NCBI GenBank assembly: GCA_009746045.1
Contig: RPFO01000246.1
Location: forward strand, 1,021,795 to 1,085,794
DNA from: Mesostigma viride
Lineage: Eukaryota; Streptophyta; Mesostigmatophyceae; Mesostigmatales; Mesostigmataceae
Direction: 5' to 3'
Length of the DNA: 64,000 bases
The notes under the pieces: model-generated
Databases searched by the model: none
Told to the model about the DNA's origin: nothing
Seen by the model: the letters and a program-made list of their open reading frames with translations, nothing else
Program-made: the position numbers and the translations under genes
Shown: positions 1 through 11,214 of the stretch, one piece after another
How the letters are laid out: each line of letters starts with the position of its first letter
How positions within the stretch are numbered: position 1 is the first letter of the stretch

Positions 1-1
1 A

Positions 2-1593
2 CGCCACCATTGTAGCAAGGTCTACCAGTCTGCGCCTCCGTTCCGTAGCTTCTTCATCAAACAAAGCACACAGAGGCTGCGAGCAGCCACGGTGCTGCGT
101 AGGAGCGTGCCAGGGTGGAGGCTTTCCGCACCAGGTCCGCACTTGACTTCAAGGTTTATTCGGGATCTGGGCAAAGATCTGGGGGCCTTTTCTACAGTAC
201 TGTATGAATTCTATCTTTCTCGAAAGCGACGGGGTTGGTGGATGTCAACAGCCACGTCTGTGGACACATGCTACTTGATAAGTGTCCAGTATTACCCGGG
301 AAAATGTCACCTGACTGACGGTCAGGCACGGAGGAATGTGTCAGAACATCAGCGTTTCCAAGTTAGGCTAAGCCTCGAGGGGCAATCTTTTTCATACCGT
401 AGCACTACCACGTCTAGCCAGGTCCGTAAAAATGATGTTTATTATTTGTATTTATTTTTGCTCCAGTGCCCAAATCGCCCATGGAGCCTGCATGGAGAGT
501 CATTGGAGACCCTGAAATCGGAATCGTGTTGATGACGCGTACAGTACAGAAACATGCTTCCTACACAGGATGAGAAGGAGGCATGGTTTAGAACAGCTAT
601 GTATTTGAATATTCATCCTAGTGGGCCCTTGACCTTGTCGCGCACTGGTTAATATAGTTCCAGCCCAGGTCTTCGTACAGCAGGCAATTTTGTGGGTAGT
701 GCTGTAGGGGCGACCAATGTCCTCCTCGGTAGTCCGAGCTGCCTTTACTCTTTGTGTCGTCGCAGCAGCACTTCCAGCTGAGGTAACCACCCTACTTGGA
801 AGGTCGATACATACTGCAGTCGTTCAGTTGGCTGGCCTTGGATAAAGTAGTGGTAGTAAATGAAGACGCCTTTCGATGCATTTGCGGGCATAGGCCCCTG
901 TTTGACATGCGATACGACGTGCTCCTTTCGGTATACCATCGGCCCAACCCCGTGCGCAGGGAAGCTTTCTGAGCTTGCTGACTGGAAGCAAACAGCTGAA
1001 ATCTCGTCCATCTCTCGGGTACGAGTACATTCATTCGGGATTCCTTGTAACCAAAGTACTCTCACGGTAATATCGGGCTTTCCACGATTTCGGTGGCATT
1101 TTCGGCTATCGCGGTGCCGCTGCATGCGATTATTGTGTTCTCTGTACGAAATGCTTTCTAACTGTGGCTTGCTCGTATGCATCCATGTGAACGGTTGCCT
1201 TTCTTGTGCGCCCTGGGCAGGTCTCAAAGAGGTATCAACCACGATTCGACAATTTTCACGTCGCTTCGCCAGGTGGCAGGGAAAGGAGGCTTCCCCCGGC
1301 CTAAGAAACTGCGTCGGATAGCCCAGCGGTCTGACTTGCAACGACTCCTTTCCCAAGCGTTGACGGTTAATAGTTCCGAAGCTGATCGTCAGCAACATGC
1401 CAAGAAGCCTGCCACAAAAGTGGTTCAAAAATCCGTCATCTTGGAGCAAAGTGTGAGAGCCGGCTGGGGAGATAGAGTGAAAGAAGCCCTGAAAAGTTGG
1501 CCTGGACTCGGCTCTAAAGGAAAGGCTAAAATGTACAAAGTTCGTGCTTCAAAATGGTCCACCGGTCGACAATTGGAAACAACAAGCACATGA
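2..1593 (+). CDS. possible 3' end of an unrecognised gene, low support
   Basis: Two stretches look somewhat coding. From the left edge to about 134 one frame is open and ends near a GT. From about 1217, after a CAG, a frame runs to a stop at 1591-1593 and encodes a lysine/arginine-rich tail of about 125 residues with little low complexity. The second stretch also has an ATG at 1177. I recognise no domain, and no splice junction can be confirmed. It could be a basic C-terminal exon of a gene entering from the left, or a chance open frame. Confidence 0.2.
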
Positions 1594-1952
1594 TGCCTGT
1601 TTTTCCTATCTCCACGCCTTCAGCCTTTGTGTAGACGTGTGTTCTTGTGTGCATACAGGTTGTGATCAGAATACAGGTTGTGAATGTGAGAGCTCTGCAC
1701 CTTTTGTGGCACTAGAAGGTCACTGCTGAGTGCACGCTGTTACACAAGATGGCCCTTTTCGGGCTGGTGCGTAGCCAAGTTAGAAAAAACTAGAGTGACC
1801 CTGCTGGCTCCGCCCAGCCCAAAATGTCGGTTTAAGCAAGCATCCAACCCTCGTGTAGCCCGGGAGGCTTGGATTGGGCTTAGCTTGTAGACCCGCCCGC
1901 TATTGGCCCCCCTAGGTAGGGTCGAGGGCACCATAGATCTAGAGTTGGCTTG

Positions 1953-2078
1953 ATTTTGTAGATAGATTAGACCGCGGTAGGCTTGCGTGTACCCATCCAT
2001 CCATCCATCTATCGGGGTGAATGCTCCGTGACTCCCCTACACCTGAGCACGAGTTTGATTAATGAATTAATTATAATG
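1953..2078 (+). mobile_element. LINE 3' end remnant (AATT-tailed family)
   Basis: The segment contains the run gatagattagaccg, a CCATCCATCCATC repeat, the phrase ggggtgaatgctccgtgactcc and an AATTAATT-like end. The same order occurs at the 3' end of the LINE copies at 23440-23637 and, reversed, at 10350-10500. It is a diverged, strongly 5'-truncated copy. No coding sequence remains. Confidence 0.6.
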
Positions 2079-2631
2079 GAGACTTGAGCAACCTAGCAGT
2101 GCTGGGCGAGGCGCATAGCTAGGCTGGCTAAGGGAGTGCAAAGCTCTAGCGTTCACAAGTCATGTGTATATAGGACTTCATGCCCACTGAGGCGGTGAAA
2201 AATCGAACTCCTGACCCATGAAAAATCATCGATCATCATAGCTGATCCAACGTCACCAATGCCTCGCCCGTAGAACCACATGTGGTAAAACTTGTACACT
2301 GCACGTACTTTCACGGTACGTGCTGTGGCCAGCTTCGCCTTCCACCTGGTTAAGGCGGGCGGTCACAGTGGCTGGGGCCTCGGAGACCTTGGCAGCAATG
2401 TGCTGTTGCATGTAGCGATATAAACTGGGCCTGGAGCTCATGTGTGAGACTATGGCTTCTATTATGTACCTTGGCTGCGAGAGTGTTGAGTGAGTCATGA
2501 ATGATGCACTCAAGTCGAGACAACTACACACAGCGCACTGATATCAAGACTATACCTTGCATGATCGAGAGATCAAGCCGGCTGCATCCACAATTCATTC
2601 AGCGTGTACTTCAGCCTTATGGTGTACCCTT

Positions 2632-2697
2632 ATAACGGCAGGCTCAAGCTACCATGGTCCGGATTCTCCCGATTTCTGCCATGCGCTGGTTGTCTCC
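2632..2697 (+). mobile_element. element T, truncated copy of about 66 bp
   Basis: The stretch from ataacggcagg to gttgtctcc matches the 3' part of the repeat at 7946-8132. The flanks ttatggtgtaccc and ttatagagtaccc look like a diverged target-site duplication. This copy is 5'-truncated but keeps the shared 3' end. Confidence 0.6.
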
Positions 2698-2699
2698 AA

Positions 2700-3659
2700 A
2701 ATTATAGAGTACCCACATGCAGTTGATGCCAAGCTTTAATTAGGACTAGTCAAGAGTTTTTATTGCACCGGTGGCCTGCCTTAATCTTGGCAGCACTTGA
2801 GAGAAGGATGGATGTCTCTTTTCCCCTTCTTGTTGTGGGCACAACAAACACGGATGAAAAGCACTCATGAATCGTGTATTAAATTGTTAAGTGAGACAAC
2901 TATTCCTGGTCGCATTATTGTGCCCCGCAACTCCCCGACATAAGCTGTGACTAATTAATTAATTAATTAATGTCACGGCCCTATTTCTTTTTTTTTTTAA
3001 GTAAGTTCGGTAAAATTACATGGCATCACTACTAAGCCTTCCCAGGGGGAGAGTAGTCGATGGGTGCTAAGTCTGCACAACTCCCGGGCATGTGCAATAC
3101 AGTTTACACCAAACAGTTTACAAAGCAATGACTGTGTTTCTGACAGTGCTTTCAACACGGGTGTCGCTCAACAACTCGAACTACCAGCCCCGTGCCGGTG
3201 GGACATGTCACATCTGGAGTGGCAATGGAGCATGTCAAGAATATAGCATACACGAATCCACCAATGCCACACTAAGCAAAGAGAAGATCATGCGCATCGA
3301 TCAGTTGGCTGTCCAAATTTCACGACGTCTAGCCATGGGCCAGACCTGCTAAAAGCACTAACATCACCAGAAATTCAACGCCATCCATGCTGTGATTCCT
3401 TCAAATGCCTCGCCATAGCACTGACAAATGATACCTTACTTCAACATCATCCATGAATTGCTGCCTAGTTGGCCAAGGCAAAGCCACCGAGGTATTCAAA
3501 GCATTCCTTTCAGCTCCCTGCCTGCCCCGCCGTTTCCATGCTAGTGCGCCCAAACGCCTCCGTGCATCCCCTGCTAGACGCATGTGTCTGTTACAAGCTG
3601 TCCCCAGGGATCGCAACGCGTGCGGCGGCCCAATCTTGCAGCGACCCCCTCTTTCGTCG
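2700..3659. other. intergenic, no gene seen
   Basis: I see no recognisable coding sequence. It contains an (AATT)n tract near 2949-2970 followed by an oligo-T run, and short open frames with no family resemblance. It leads into the 3' end of the minus-strand TMEM41-like gene. Confidence 0.5.
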
Positions 3660-5036
3660 TCAGCCCGCTGCGGCCCTGTGCTTGGTGTGGTGCCCGCGCC
3701 TGCCCCGCTCGGCCATCCTGTGCCGCAGCAGCACGGGCGTGAGCGCGAGCACACCCATGAGCAGTAAGATGGCCATGCACCGCGCGTTGTACAGGTCACG
3801 CAGCGACTGGAGCGAGCTGAGCAGCGAGCCCGCCTTGACGACGACACCCGTCATGGGCACCACGCCCAGCAGCGTTCCCCAGAAGAAGGTCAGAAAGGGG
3901 ATGTGCACGACGGGCGCGACGACGTTCAGGAACCAGTTGGGCGTGAAGGGGACCAGGCGCAGGAAGAGCACGTAGTTGAGCAGGTGGCTGCGGTGGCGCG
4001 ACACCTCGCGCCGCACGGCCGTGCAGCGCTCAGGGAAGAACTGGGCGACCAGCTCGCGCAGGATGAGGGAGGAGAGGAAGTATGCGCACGAGGAGCCCAT
4101 GGACGTGCCCAGCACGCACAGGAGCAGCGCGTGGTGGAAGTCGTACAGGGACCCACACAGGATGGTCAGGAAGATGGACCCGGGGATCATGAACGCCTGC
4201 AGGAAGACGTAGAATAACATGCAGCTCGCCAGCATCTGGGGCGCGTGCTGCTGCCGGTACGTGATCAGCATGCGCCGCAGCTGGCGCACGTCATCGAGAT
4301 CGCGCGGGAGCAGCCAGCGCAGCTCCTGCAACGTGCGCTTCTCTCCCTCGTCGGACCCGTGGCGGTTGTGCCAGGGGCCGACGTCTCGCGAGGAGCCGTG
4401 CGAGAGGAAATCGTGCGGCGGCGTTGACGCCGGTACCAGCGGAGGGAGGCTCTCAAAGACCGCGACCACGACCATCAAGGAGGAGCAGAAGACCAGGGCG
4501 AGTAACAACAATGGCCGCGCGAACACGACGATATTCGGGTAGCCCTGCTTCTCCGCCATGTGCTTGTTCTCTTGGGTGTACATGACGGTATCATGGGGAC
4601 TGGAGACCGGCAGCCCCCCGCTCGAACCCGCGGTACCCATTGCGGAAACAAGCGCCTCGTCTGTGGGCGCACCGTTCCCTGCCACGGCGAAGGTCCCAGC
4701 ATGGCGGAAATGGAATGCGTGGCGCGGAAGGGCGCCAGAGTGTCCGACTTGCGTGCTGGTTTGCGCGCCCGATAAACCGTCTTCTCGATAATCTGGAGGG
4801 CTTGCTAGCCCTCGAGCATGGCTCGACCGAGATGATCCAGCGAGGCTGTCATCGGTACCTTCTTCACTATAGTCCGCAACGTCGATTGCGTAATCACCAG
4901 AATATAATGAATTTAGCATCTGAACATGACATATTCGCGCCAATTTAGGAACGCATAAGAAACCTAAATGCCCGCTGTGAAGTAGAACCACATGCTTTGC
5001 CCGCCAAAGTAACAACGCGTGCCACAAGCATTTCAC
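3660..5036 (-). CDS. TMEM41-like VTT-domain membrane protein
   Basis: This single open frame of up to 458 residues resembles TMEM41A/B proteins, which are ER multi-pass proteins with phospholipid scramblase activity and roles in lipid mobilisation and autophagosome formation (family knowledge). A first hydrophobic segment lies at about residues 168-194. The conserved block PRDLDDVRQLRRML at about 244-257 is followed by the VTT domain from about 272, with FLQAFMIPGSIF, a glycine-rich turn, RHRSHLLNYVLFLRLVPFTPNWF and the final hydrophobic helix near 421-436. The N-terminal 160 residues are low in hydrophobicity and Ser/Gly-rich, unlike animal TMEM41. The start is uncertain: Met1, Met40 and Met160 (just before the first helix) are all possible. 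The gene is intronless and lies head to head with ISCU. Confidence 0.88.
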   Translation of the reverse strand: MKCLWHALLLWRAKHVVLLHSGHLGFLCVPKLARICHVQMLNSLYSGDYAIDVADYSEEGTDDSLAGSSRSSHARGLASPPDYREDGLSGAQTSTQVGHSGALPRHAFHFRHAGTFAVAGNGAPTDEALVSAMGTAGSSGGLPVSSPHDTVMYTQENKHMAEKQGYPNIVVFARPLLLLALVFCSSLMVVVAVFESLPPLVPASTPPHDFLSHGSSRDVGPWHNRHGSDEGEKRTLQELRWLLPRDLDDVRQLRRMLITYRQQHAPQMLASCMLFYVFLQAFMIPGSIFLTILCGSLYDFHHALLLCVLGTSMGSSCAYFLSSLILRELVAQFFPERCTAVRREVSRHRSHLLNYVLFLRLVPFTPNWFLNVVAPVVHIPFLTFFWGTLLGVVPMTGVVVKAGSLLSSLQSLRDLYNARCMAILLLMGVLALTPVLLRHRMAERGRRGHHTKHRAAAG

Positions 5037-5683
5037 TGACGGTTACGCTCACGCTGGAAAGTGATGATGAAATGCACGAGTATAATACCATTATATCACA
5101 TTGGAGTGGTTAGTTCAAATGGCATCCCAATCATGTCCCAATTCCCACGTGCCGCATGCCGATACTGCCCATTATTATTGTTTTTGCCTACAGAAGTGCA
5201 GAAGACAGATATGAGACAGACAGACAGACGTTGTGTCTTGCTGAAAGGAACACCCCGGTTTATTCTATCAGCGCCCCGGAAGACCACTGCAGAATCCTGA
5301 ATCTGCAGGCAGGTGACTCCGAGGGCGGGCCGGCCTGCATGCCGGTGCAAACAAGTTTGTGCAGTACGGCGTGGGAATAAAATGAAATCAAATGAACTTA
5401 GCTGAGTTACATGTGCAATGTCAGAGAGTACGGAAGAAAGGTTGCAGGAGTGCAAGATGCTCTGCTGTACTGTTACGGTTCTTGCAAGTTGCAACGTCAT
5501 AAGAAGGGTGCATCGCTGCTACAAGGCTATCACGGTCAGCCATGATTTGCGCTGCCCCTCCATAAGAACCGCCTGCAACACTTCGGAATAACGACTCAAG
5601 AAAGAATTCTGCAGGCAAGAAGAGCCACTTAACTCCCTCGTGGTTAATTTGTTTGAGACAAGTTTGATTCTTGGTAGAAAGGG
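5037..5683. promoter_or_regulatory. divergent intergenic region between TMEM41-like gene and ISCU
   Basis: About 650 bp separates the outermost possible start of the minus-strand gene from the ISCU ATG, so both promoters should lie here. It contains a short (AGAC)n run near 5217-5232. I see no convincing TATA box. Assignment as a shared promoter is inferred from the gene arrangement alone. Confidence 0.3.
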
Positions 5684-7381
5684 ATGGCACAGTCGGCCAT
5701 GTTGTTCGGTCGATCTTTGCAGAGCCTGGCCTCGAAGAGCGCTGGCATCCTGCGGCCTGCCGCGGTTAGTGGACACAGCAGCGCTTCCGTGGGATTTTAT
5801 GGCCAGTCTCGACTTTACCATGAAAACGTCGTGGATCACTACGAAAAACCTAGTAAGTTGTGTGGATCAGGTGTGTGATGGTTGCTAGTGAGTTTCTTGT
5901 GTGGTAAGGTGCGCCTTTGCAACCACGATCCGGGACTAACGTTTCGCTGTTATTAACGTTATGCCGGTGTGGGCGTTTATCTTGCAGGGAACGTGGGCTC
6001 TTTCGACAAGAAGAATCCGAACGTCGGCACGGGGTTGGTTGGCGCACCTGCTTGCGGGGATGTCATGAAGCTGCAGATCATGGTTGATGACGATGGAAAT
6101 ATCATCGATTCCTGTTTCAAAACTTTTGGCTGCGGCTCCGCGATCGCTTCCTCTTCAGTCGGTATGCATACACGCTTTGGCATTTTTTTCTTAACCAGAT
6201 TTTATCGTATGCAGGGTTCATATTCCTTTGCCATTTGCATGCTAGTGTTTGTTCTTTTCGTTGATCTGCATGTTATGAAGTTTTTGCTCGCTTAAACAGT
6301 TGTTACGGTTTTAATGCCTTTTGTTACCCTGTCTCATGTGTGACTGTGTTTCATGACTGCCGTGCAGCAACTGAATGGGTCAAGGGCAGGAATATCAATG
6401 CTCCCATCGAGATCAAAAACAGGTACGCACATTTTCCTGTGCCCCCTATGCACTTGAGTTGTCGACTGTGCCTCGATTTAGGAATACTGTTGATATGTGA
6501 AGTAAACGTTAACACACACTTCTGGGCATTTGGATGGAGAAAGTGTTTGGCATGGGTTGCTGTGAGGCTTGTGGAGCAGATTCAAACTGATCGCCTTTTT
6601 TCAGGGGCCCTGCCAGGGTTGGAAAATTAGGAATTGGTTGTTTGGTGCAACCGGCGTTGTCTGGACAAGATGCCGTTTCCAAGTCTGTGCCAGCTTGGCC
6701 TCATTTCCAACGAGCCTGTTTTTTTAGCACGCTGGCTAAGCAGTGTGTTGTTGCCTTAAGTTTTTCAATTCGAACGATTGCCTGGGAATCACACCACTAG
6801 TTATCTAGCGTTGTTGAACAGCCATGCCCGACTACGCCATGATGCGTCTGCAGTGCATCCTGTTTTGCCGGCACCGTCATGCGTGTGATGGCTGTGAGTT
6901 TAAGCTGGTTTGAGGCATTTTTTTTCCGTTGTAGGTTCTTGGTTGGCTGTTTGACAAGGTACCATCACTTCTGTTGTATGGAATGTGAACGTGGCACCTG
7001 CTTTTTTTGTGGCTTGCCTTGGCAATGTTAGAGTCTTTAAAACGTTTGTATGTCAAATATATATTTGGCACGGTCCTCCTTGATATATTTGGCATGGTAT
7101 CGCATATGAGGATTGGTATCGCATATGACGGTACATCTTGCGTTGGGGAAGATATGCTGTGGTAGATCTGCATCTGATATGAATTTTTTTTTTCACTTCA
7201 CCCTGCGCTGTATCATTTGTCCTGTTGCAGTGAAATCGCCAAGCACTTGTCCCTCCCCCCTGTGAAGCTTCACTGCAGCATGCTGGCAGAGGATGCCATC
7301 AAGGCAGCGGTCAACGACATAAAGAGCCGGCGAGAGGCAGCAAAAGCTGCGGCGGCCGCGTCTGAGACCAAGCATAGCTGA
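5684..7381 (+). CDS. ISCU: iron-sulfur cluster assembly scaffold ISCU
   Basis: Four exons join in frame: 5684-5852, 5988-6161, 6368-6422 and 7231-7381 (549 nt, 182 aa). All introns are GT-AG, and the first donor is GTAAGT. The N-terminal 44 residues are rich in Ser, Ala and Arg and read as a mitochondrial presequence. The body starts at YHENVVDHYEKPRNVGSFD and carries the three scaffold cysteines in PACGDV (Cys79), FGCGSAIASSS (Cys105) and LHCSMLAED (Cys148). LPPVK at 141-145 is the motif bound by the Hsp70/Hsp20 chaperones in this family. ISCU builds [2Fe-2S] clusters on sulfur from NFS1 in the mitochondrial matrix. Codons split by introns (R57, A115, S133) restore family-conserved residues, which supports the junctions. 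The C-terminus is extended by an alanine-rich tail. Confidence 0.96.
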
Positions 7382-7910
7382 TCTGATGGCGGCATGCCAT
7401 TGTAGAGCAGTAGATCAAAAGATTGGCGTCCTGGCCTTGTTCGCACGTGGGCACGCAGGTGTGCCGCCTTTGGCAACCTGCTGGCTAATGTACATCCCAG
7501 CTGACCTTTTGGGACAATAGGTGCTTGGTGGGCTCAGCCAATCATGCGCTGCTGCATGGAGAAAGCCAAGTTGCCTTGATGTTATCTTGCTGTGCCTCAA
7601 TATCGAAGGCTGTAGCAGTTTGCTTGCTTTCATGTATGTTGTTGTTGCCCATTGTTTGCCTTCTCATGTGGCTGGAGGAAGTGCACCAGGCAGCGATGTG
7701 CCATTTCTTGTTGTACATATTCCCTTATCACTGGCATAGCCTGTTGTCTCACTTAATAGCCTGTTGGCAAGTTTCAGGTGTACTTCTAGTGAAATTTTCC
7801 CCGTATACCTTGCTGACCGGTAATAAAGAACAAAGATCGACTCTGTTGAAACATATCAAGTTAATGTCGAGCTGCGGAGGTCTAAAATTAAATCTTAAAT
7901 GGGAACATTA
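7382..7910 (+). terminator. ISCU 3' flank with candidate polyadenylation signal
   Basis: No further coding sequence is visible. An AATAAA hexamer lies at 7822-7827, about 440 bp after the stop, and is the best candidate signal. Its use is inferred. Confidence 0.3.
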
Positions 7911-8169
7911 ATTAATTAATTAATTAATTAAAGGAACATAACTCCATCATCTAGTCGCTCTATGTACACGTTTACAAGCCAGCCATAATTTCAATGCACA
8001 CGGCTACACATTTCCATCACCATTCATCTTCATCATCCTGAACGACTCGAACACGTGGACAAGATAACGGCAGGCTCGAGCTACCATGGTCCGGATTCTC
8101 CTGATTTCTGGCCTGCGCTGGTTGTCTCTTTGATAACTCCGTTGGGAGTATATGTAGCACATAGCCCAG
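7911..8169 (-). mobile_element. LINE 3' end (cccaacggagttat family), antisense, interrupted by element T
   Basis: The TTAATTAA tail at 7911-7931 is followed by the antisense 3' end of a repeat also seen at 24469-24680, 56805-57080 and 57285-57600. The landmarks are ataactccgttgggagta and tagcacat. Element T splits it at 7946-8132. The same repeat seems to continue at 10331-10350 (agcccagagaaagggcatat) after two further insertions. Confidence 0.65.
7946..8132 (+). mobile_element. element T, 187 bp copy with 8 bp target-site duplication
   Basis: The insertion is flanked by ATAACTCC at 7938-7945 and 8133-8140. Repeat copies elsewhere have a single ataactcc at this place, so both ends are well defined. 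It begins atcatctagtcgctct and ends gctggttgtctctttg. There is no poly(A) or microsatellite tail and no terminal inverted repeat. The shared 3' end, variable 5' end and target duplication point to retroposition. On the opposite strand there is a chance-like B-box match (gttcgagtc). Confidence 0.8.
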
Positions 8170-10179
8170 CCCTGAGCCACGAGCCACGAGATAGCCATGG
8201 CTGACGGCGGAGCTCTTAACTTTCACGTTTGAGCACCGAATTTAGCCGTGAATATCACAATCGACGCGTCTTTTTACGACGCACATGCTGATATAATTTT
8301 CCGCAGCTCTTACGCAATATACGATGAGCAAACGCCTCTCGACGCAACGCAGCCTGGCGGCTGCGCTCAGCAATGAAAATACGTCTGCAGCTCCGGCTGC
8401 AGCTTCGCCCACCGGCCCAGAAGGCAACGGCGCCACTAGCCAAGCTGTAGTGGTCGTCCAGCCCCTGCTGCGCCCCCTCGCCCGCAGCGTCGCCTGAACC
8501 CAAGCGCAGTCGCCCTGCCGAGCCGAGTTGGACAGAGCTCGACTTTGTCGCCGAAGCCAGCAAGCCCGGCTTCCTTGACACGCTTACCACGGAACACATC
8601 CTGGTCTACGTGTTTTATGGAACGCACGCCTCGCTTCTTGCACTATGCAAGCAGCTCTTCAACCAAGGTCGCCTCTTTGACCCTCGCTGGATTCGTCTCG
8701 CCTCTTTCGACATCATTCCCAGCCTCCACCGCCCCTACCTCCAGCAATTCGCTCTCTTTTCCCTCCTTGGACGCTCCATCGGGGAGCTTTGGCCCCCCAA
8801 GCCTCTCACCACCACCTTAAGCGAATCCTCCCTCCGCTCACTCCTTAAGGAGATCCTCGAGGAGCACGTGGACCCCATTGCTGCAGATGTGGCGGCCATT
8901 GGCGGCACGCTGACTGCCGAGCTTCCCCTCCTTTCCACCGCCACCTCCACCATCTCCACCGCCACCTCCACCCTCCTCGCCTCCTCCACCGCCACCACCT
9001 CCACCTCCGACGCCATCACCGCCCAGCTCCGTGACATCGACCAGCGTCTTAAGGACAACGCCATCGCTATCGAGGTTGTGCAGAACACGGCAGGCCTCAC
9101 CGCCCAGGCGGTGAAGGACATTGCCGCCAAGCCAGCCCCGGCTGGCCTGGCCGGCGATGCTCCTCCCATCACCACCTGGGCGGACATGCTTAAGCAACAT
9201 ACCACCTCCACCACCTCCGCCGTCGCAGCCCAGCTCCAACGGCAGACGCTTGACCTCCGCGAGGAGGCCGAGCTCGCCCAGCGCAGCCTCAACGTCATTG
9301 TCAAGAACTTCACCATGGAGGAAGGTGAGACTTCCGAGAAGCTTTTGCGTGCGTTTGAGCGAGAAATCCTTGGTCGCATGGGCCTTATCGGTGAGATCGC
9401 GCTGGCCGCCCACCGCCTTTCCCGCGCGCGGGGTAAGGCAGGGGCGCCCCCGCTCCTTCTCACCTTTAAGACCCCGGCGGACAAGATTTCTTTTCTCCGA
9501 CGCCGCAAGCGGCTCGAGAAGACTCTCTTCACCCTTGATGACGACCTGACCCTGGCGCAGCAACAACGGCGACGGGAGCTATGGCCGACCTACCTCCAGC
9601 TCCGGCAGACCAAGGCGGGCCAGCCGGTGTACTGGAAGGGGGCGGCCATCTACGTCGGCCACAAGCCCTGGCAGGCGACCCCCCCCCCCCCGCGGCCCCA
9701 GCGACTCCAGACGCCCCAGCTTAGGGGAATACAGCAGTAGTAGTGCAGAATAGATAGACCGTGGCCATGTACATGTACGCCTCCTAGAGGCACTATCCTA
9801 GCTAAGCCACGCGCTTTCCTTAATCATGTACACGTGTGCCTATGATGAGCCACACCCCAGATGATGCCTTGCTTTATTTAGTTATGTTGTGCCCATGCAG
9901 GGAGTAACTCTCTGCTGAGACGCCATGCCCTAGCTTCTTTGTATAGCTATGCTGATCTTCCCCCCCATGACAGGCTCCCCCTTCGCTGGGCATAGCTTGA
10001 AGATCATGGGAATGCACGTGCCCTGGTGCACCTAGAGCAAGGGTCCTTTACATCCCCACCCTTGCAGGAAGTAGCTTAGGATGTATGATAGGCCATATGC
10101 CCCCCTCTCAAGGGCTGTGTGCTACATATACTCCCAACGGAGTTATGTTACAATTCAATTCAATTCAATTCAATTCAAG
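8170..10179 (+). mobile_element. ORF1-only LINE-type element with (AATTC)n tail
   Basis: The 2.0 kb insertion is flanked by AGCCCAG at 8163-8169 and 10180-10186 and ends in about five AATTC units at 10152-10179. It has a 5' leader resembling 57940-58090, one ORF1-type gene, then a 3' UTR related to the LINE 3' ends at 57285-57600. No endonuclease or reverse transcriptase sequence is present between ORF1 and the tail. It looks like a non-autonomous partner similar in design to mammalian HAL1 (comparison by architecture only). Confidence 0.7.
8323..9740 (+). pseudogene. LINE ORF1-type nucleic-acid-binding protein, one frameshift near the N-terminus
   Basis: A start at 8323 opens an Ala/Pro-rich segment that shifts frame around 8450-8490. 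From there the frame is open to the stop at 9738-9740, about 430 residues. The middle is a Thr/Ser/Ala-rich region followed by a helical segment (ITAQLRDIDQRLKDNAIAI) likely to form a coiled coil. The C-terminal part, from about LNVIVKNFTMEEGE through AAHRLSRARGKAG, LLLTFKTPADKISFLRRRK and the DDDLT...RRELWP run, follows the layout of the RRM and C-terminal domains of L1-type ORF1 proteins. Such proteins coat element RNA and act as chaperones. Codon use is GC-rich and the long frame is intact, which suggests a young copy. Confidence 0.65.
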
Positions 10180-10189
10180 AGCCCAGAGA

Positions 10190-10330
10190 GGATATTTTTC
10201 TAGACTAGATAGATTAGCGTTAGGTTAGTTAGATTACGCGGCTCCCTCCACTCCACCATCCATCAAGGAATATGTGCTACATGATCTCCCAACGGAGGCA
10301 TGTTATAATTTGATTTTACTAATTTTTAAT
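10190..10330 (+). mobile_element. 141 bp LINE 3' end insertion with 10 bp target-site duplication
   Basis: AGCCCAGAGA flanks both sides (10180-10189 and 10331-10340). The insert has the landmarks tagactagatagatt, gttagattacgcggctcc and cccaacggaggcatgttata, shared with 26310-26440 and, reversed, 58110-58280. It is a 5'-truncated copy of a LINE family with TTTAA-like tail. Confidence 0.8.
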
Positions 10331-10870
10331 AGCCCAGAGAAAGGGCATATTAATTAATTAAGACTCGTGCTCCCGTTGGGGAGTCACGGAGCATTAACCC
10401 CGATCGATGGATGGATGGATGGGTGCAAACAGTCCTACCGGTCTAATCTATCTACATCAGCTACCTACGACATCTATCTAACAGCATTCTAACTACAGCA
10501 TCTATCTAGACAGCCTCACGCTGCCCTAGGGGAGCTGTCTGGCGTGCCTCCCACGGGTTTGCACACGCGGGCGCTTCCCCACTGGGGGGGGCTCGTTGTC
10601 CTCTACTGATGACCTGGGCCCACTTGGCCTTGTCCATTATCTTCTTCCAAATCACGGAGAGGCCTAGGCCCCCCGTGTCCTCTACTAGCTGTTCTTTGAA
10701 GGTGCGGGCCTTGCGGCGTCTAACATCACTGGGCCCGGCCCACGTCAGGAGGTGCCGGCCAGGCTGAGCTGGTCGCAGTCCTGCGGGTGGGCCACGTGAG
10801 GTGTCTACCTGGTTGGTGCGAGCTAGGTGCCCTACAAGCTGCAGGCGTCGCTGGTGCTGGTGATATATGG

Positions 10871-11148
10871 TACTCCTATACACACAGATCTCGAGTGATT
10901 TATCTAGTACCAAATCCGAAAGGCTTGCATCACTCCCCGGACAGGAGAACTTTTGCGGATGACTGTAGGTGTAAGTTGGCGATGCCATGGTAACCGGAGA
11001 CGTCCATCCTATAGTCAGCAAAATTGGTGCGAGAGGTCCCCAGTTCGATTCCGGTCGGATTCATTTGCAGATCGCGTTTTTCCGCGTTTTCCGCGGCCCG
11101 GCACTGAACGCAAATGGTTTTCACCTTTGCGGAGTGCCTGATCAGAAT
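10871..11148 (+). mobile_element. SINE-like element, 278 bp, inserted in LINE RT
   Basis: The other LINE copy lacks this block. It is flanked by ATATGG at 10865-10870 and 11149-11154. It ends in gatcagaat. The sequence cagttcgattccggtc at 11041-11056 contains a perfect pol III B-box-like GTTCGATTCC, and tagtcagcaaaattgg about 25 bp before it could serve as an A box, so part of it looks tRNA-derived. A shorter copy lies at 55795-56010. Confidence 0.75.
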
Positions 11149-11197
11149 ATATGGCATGCCCTGGTACAGGTCCTCATTGCGGACATGAGCAGCATAT

Positions 11198-11214
11198 TGC
11201 TGGTTGTCTCTTTG
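11198..11214 (+). mobile_element. 17 bp element T micro-insertion in LINE RT
   Basis: TGCTGGTTGTCTCTTTG lies between two ATAT copies (11194-11197 and 11215-11218). The matching position in the copy near 22520 has one ATAT and no insert. The insert is the last 17 bases of element T. It adds seven codons in frame on the minus strand (QRDNQQY). Confidence 0.75.
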
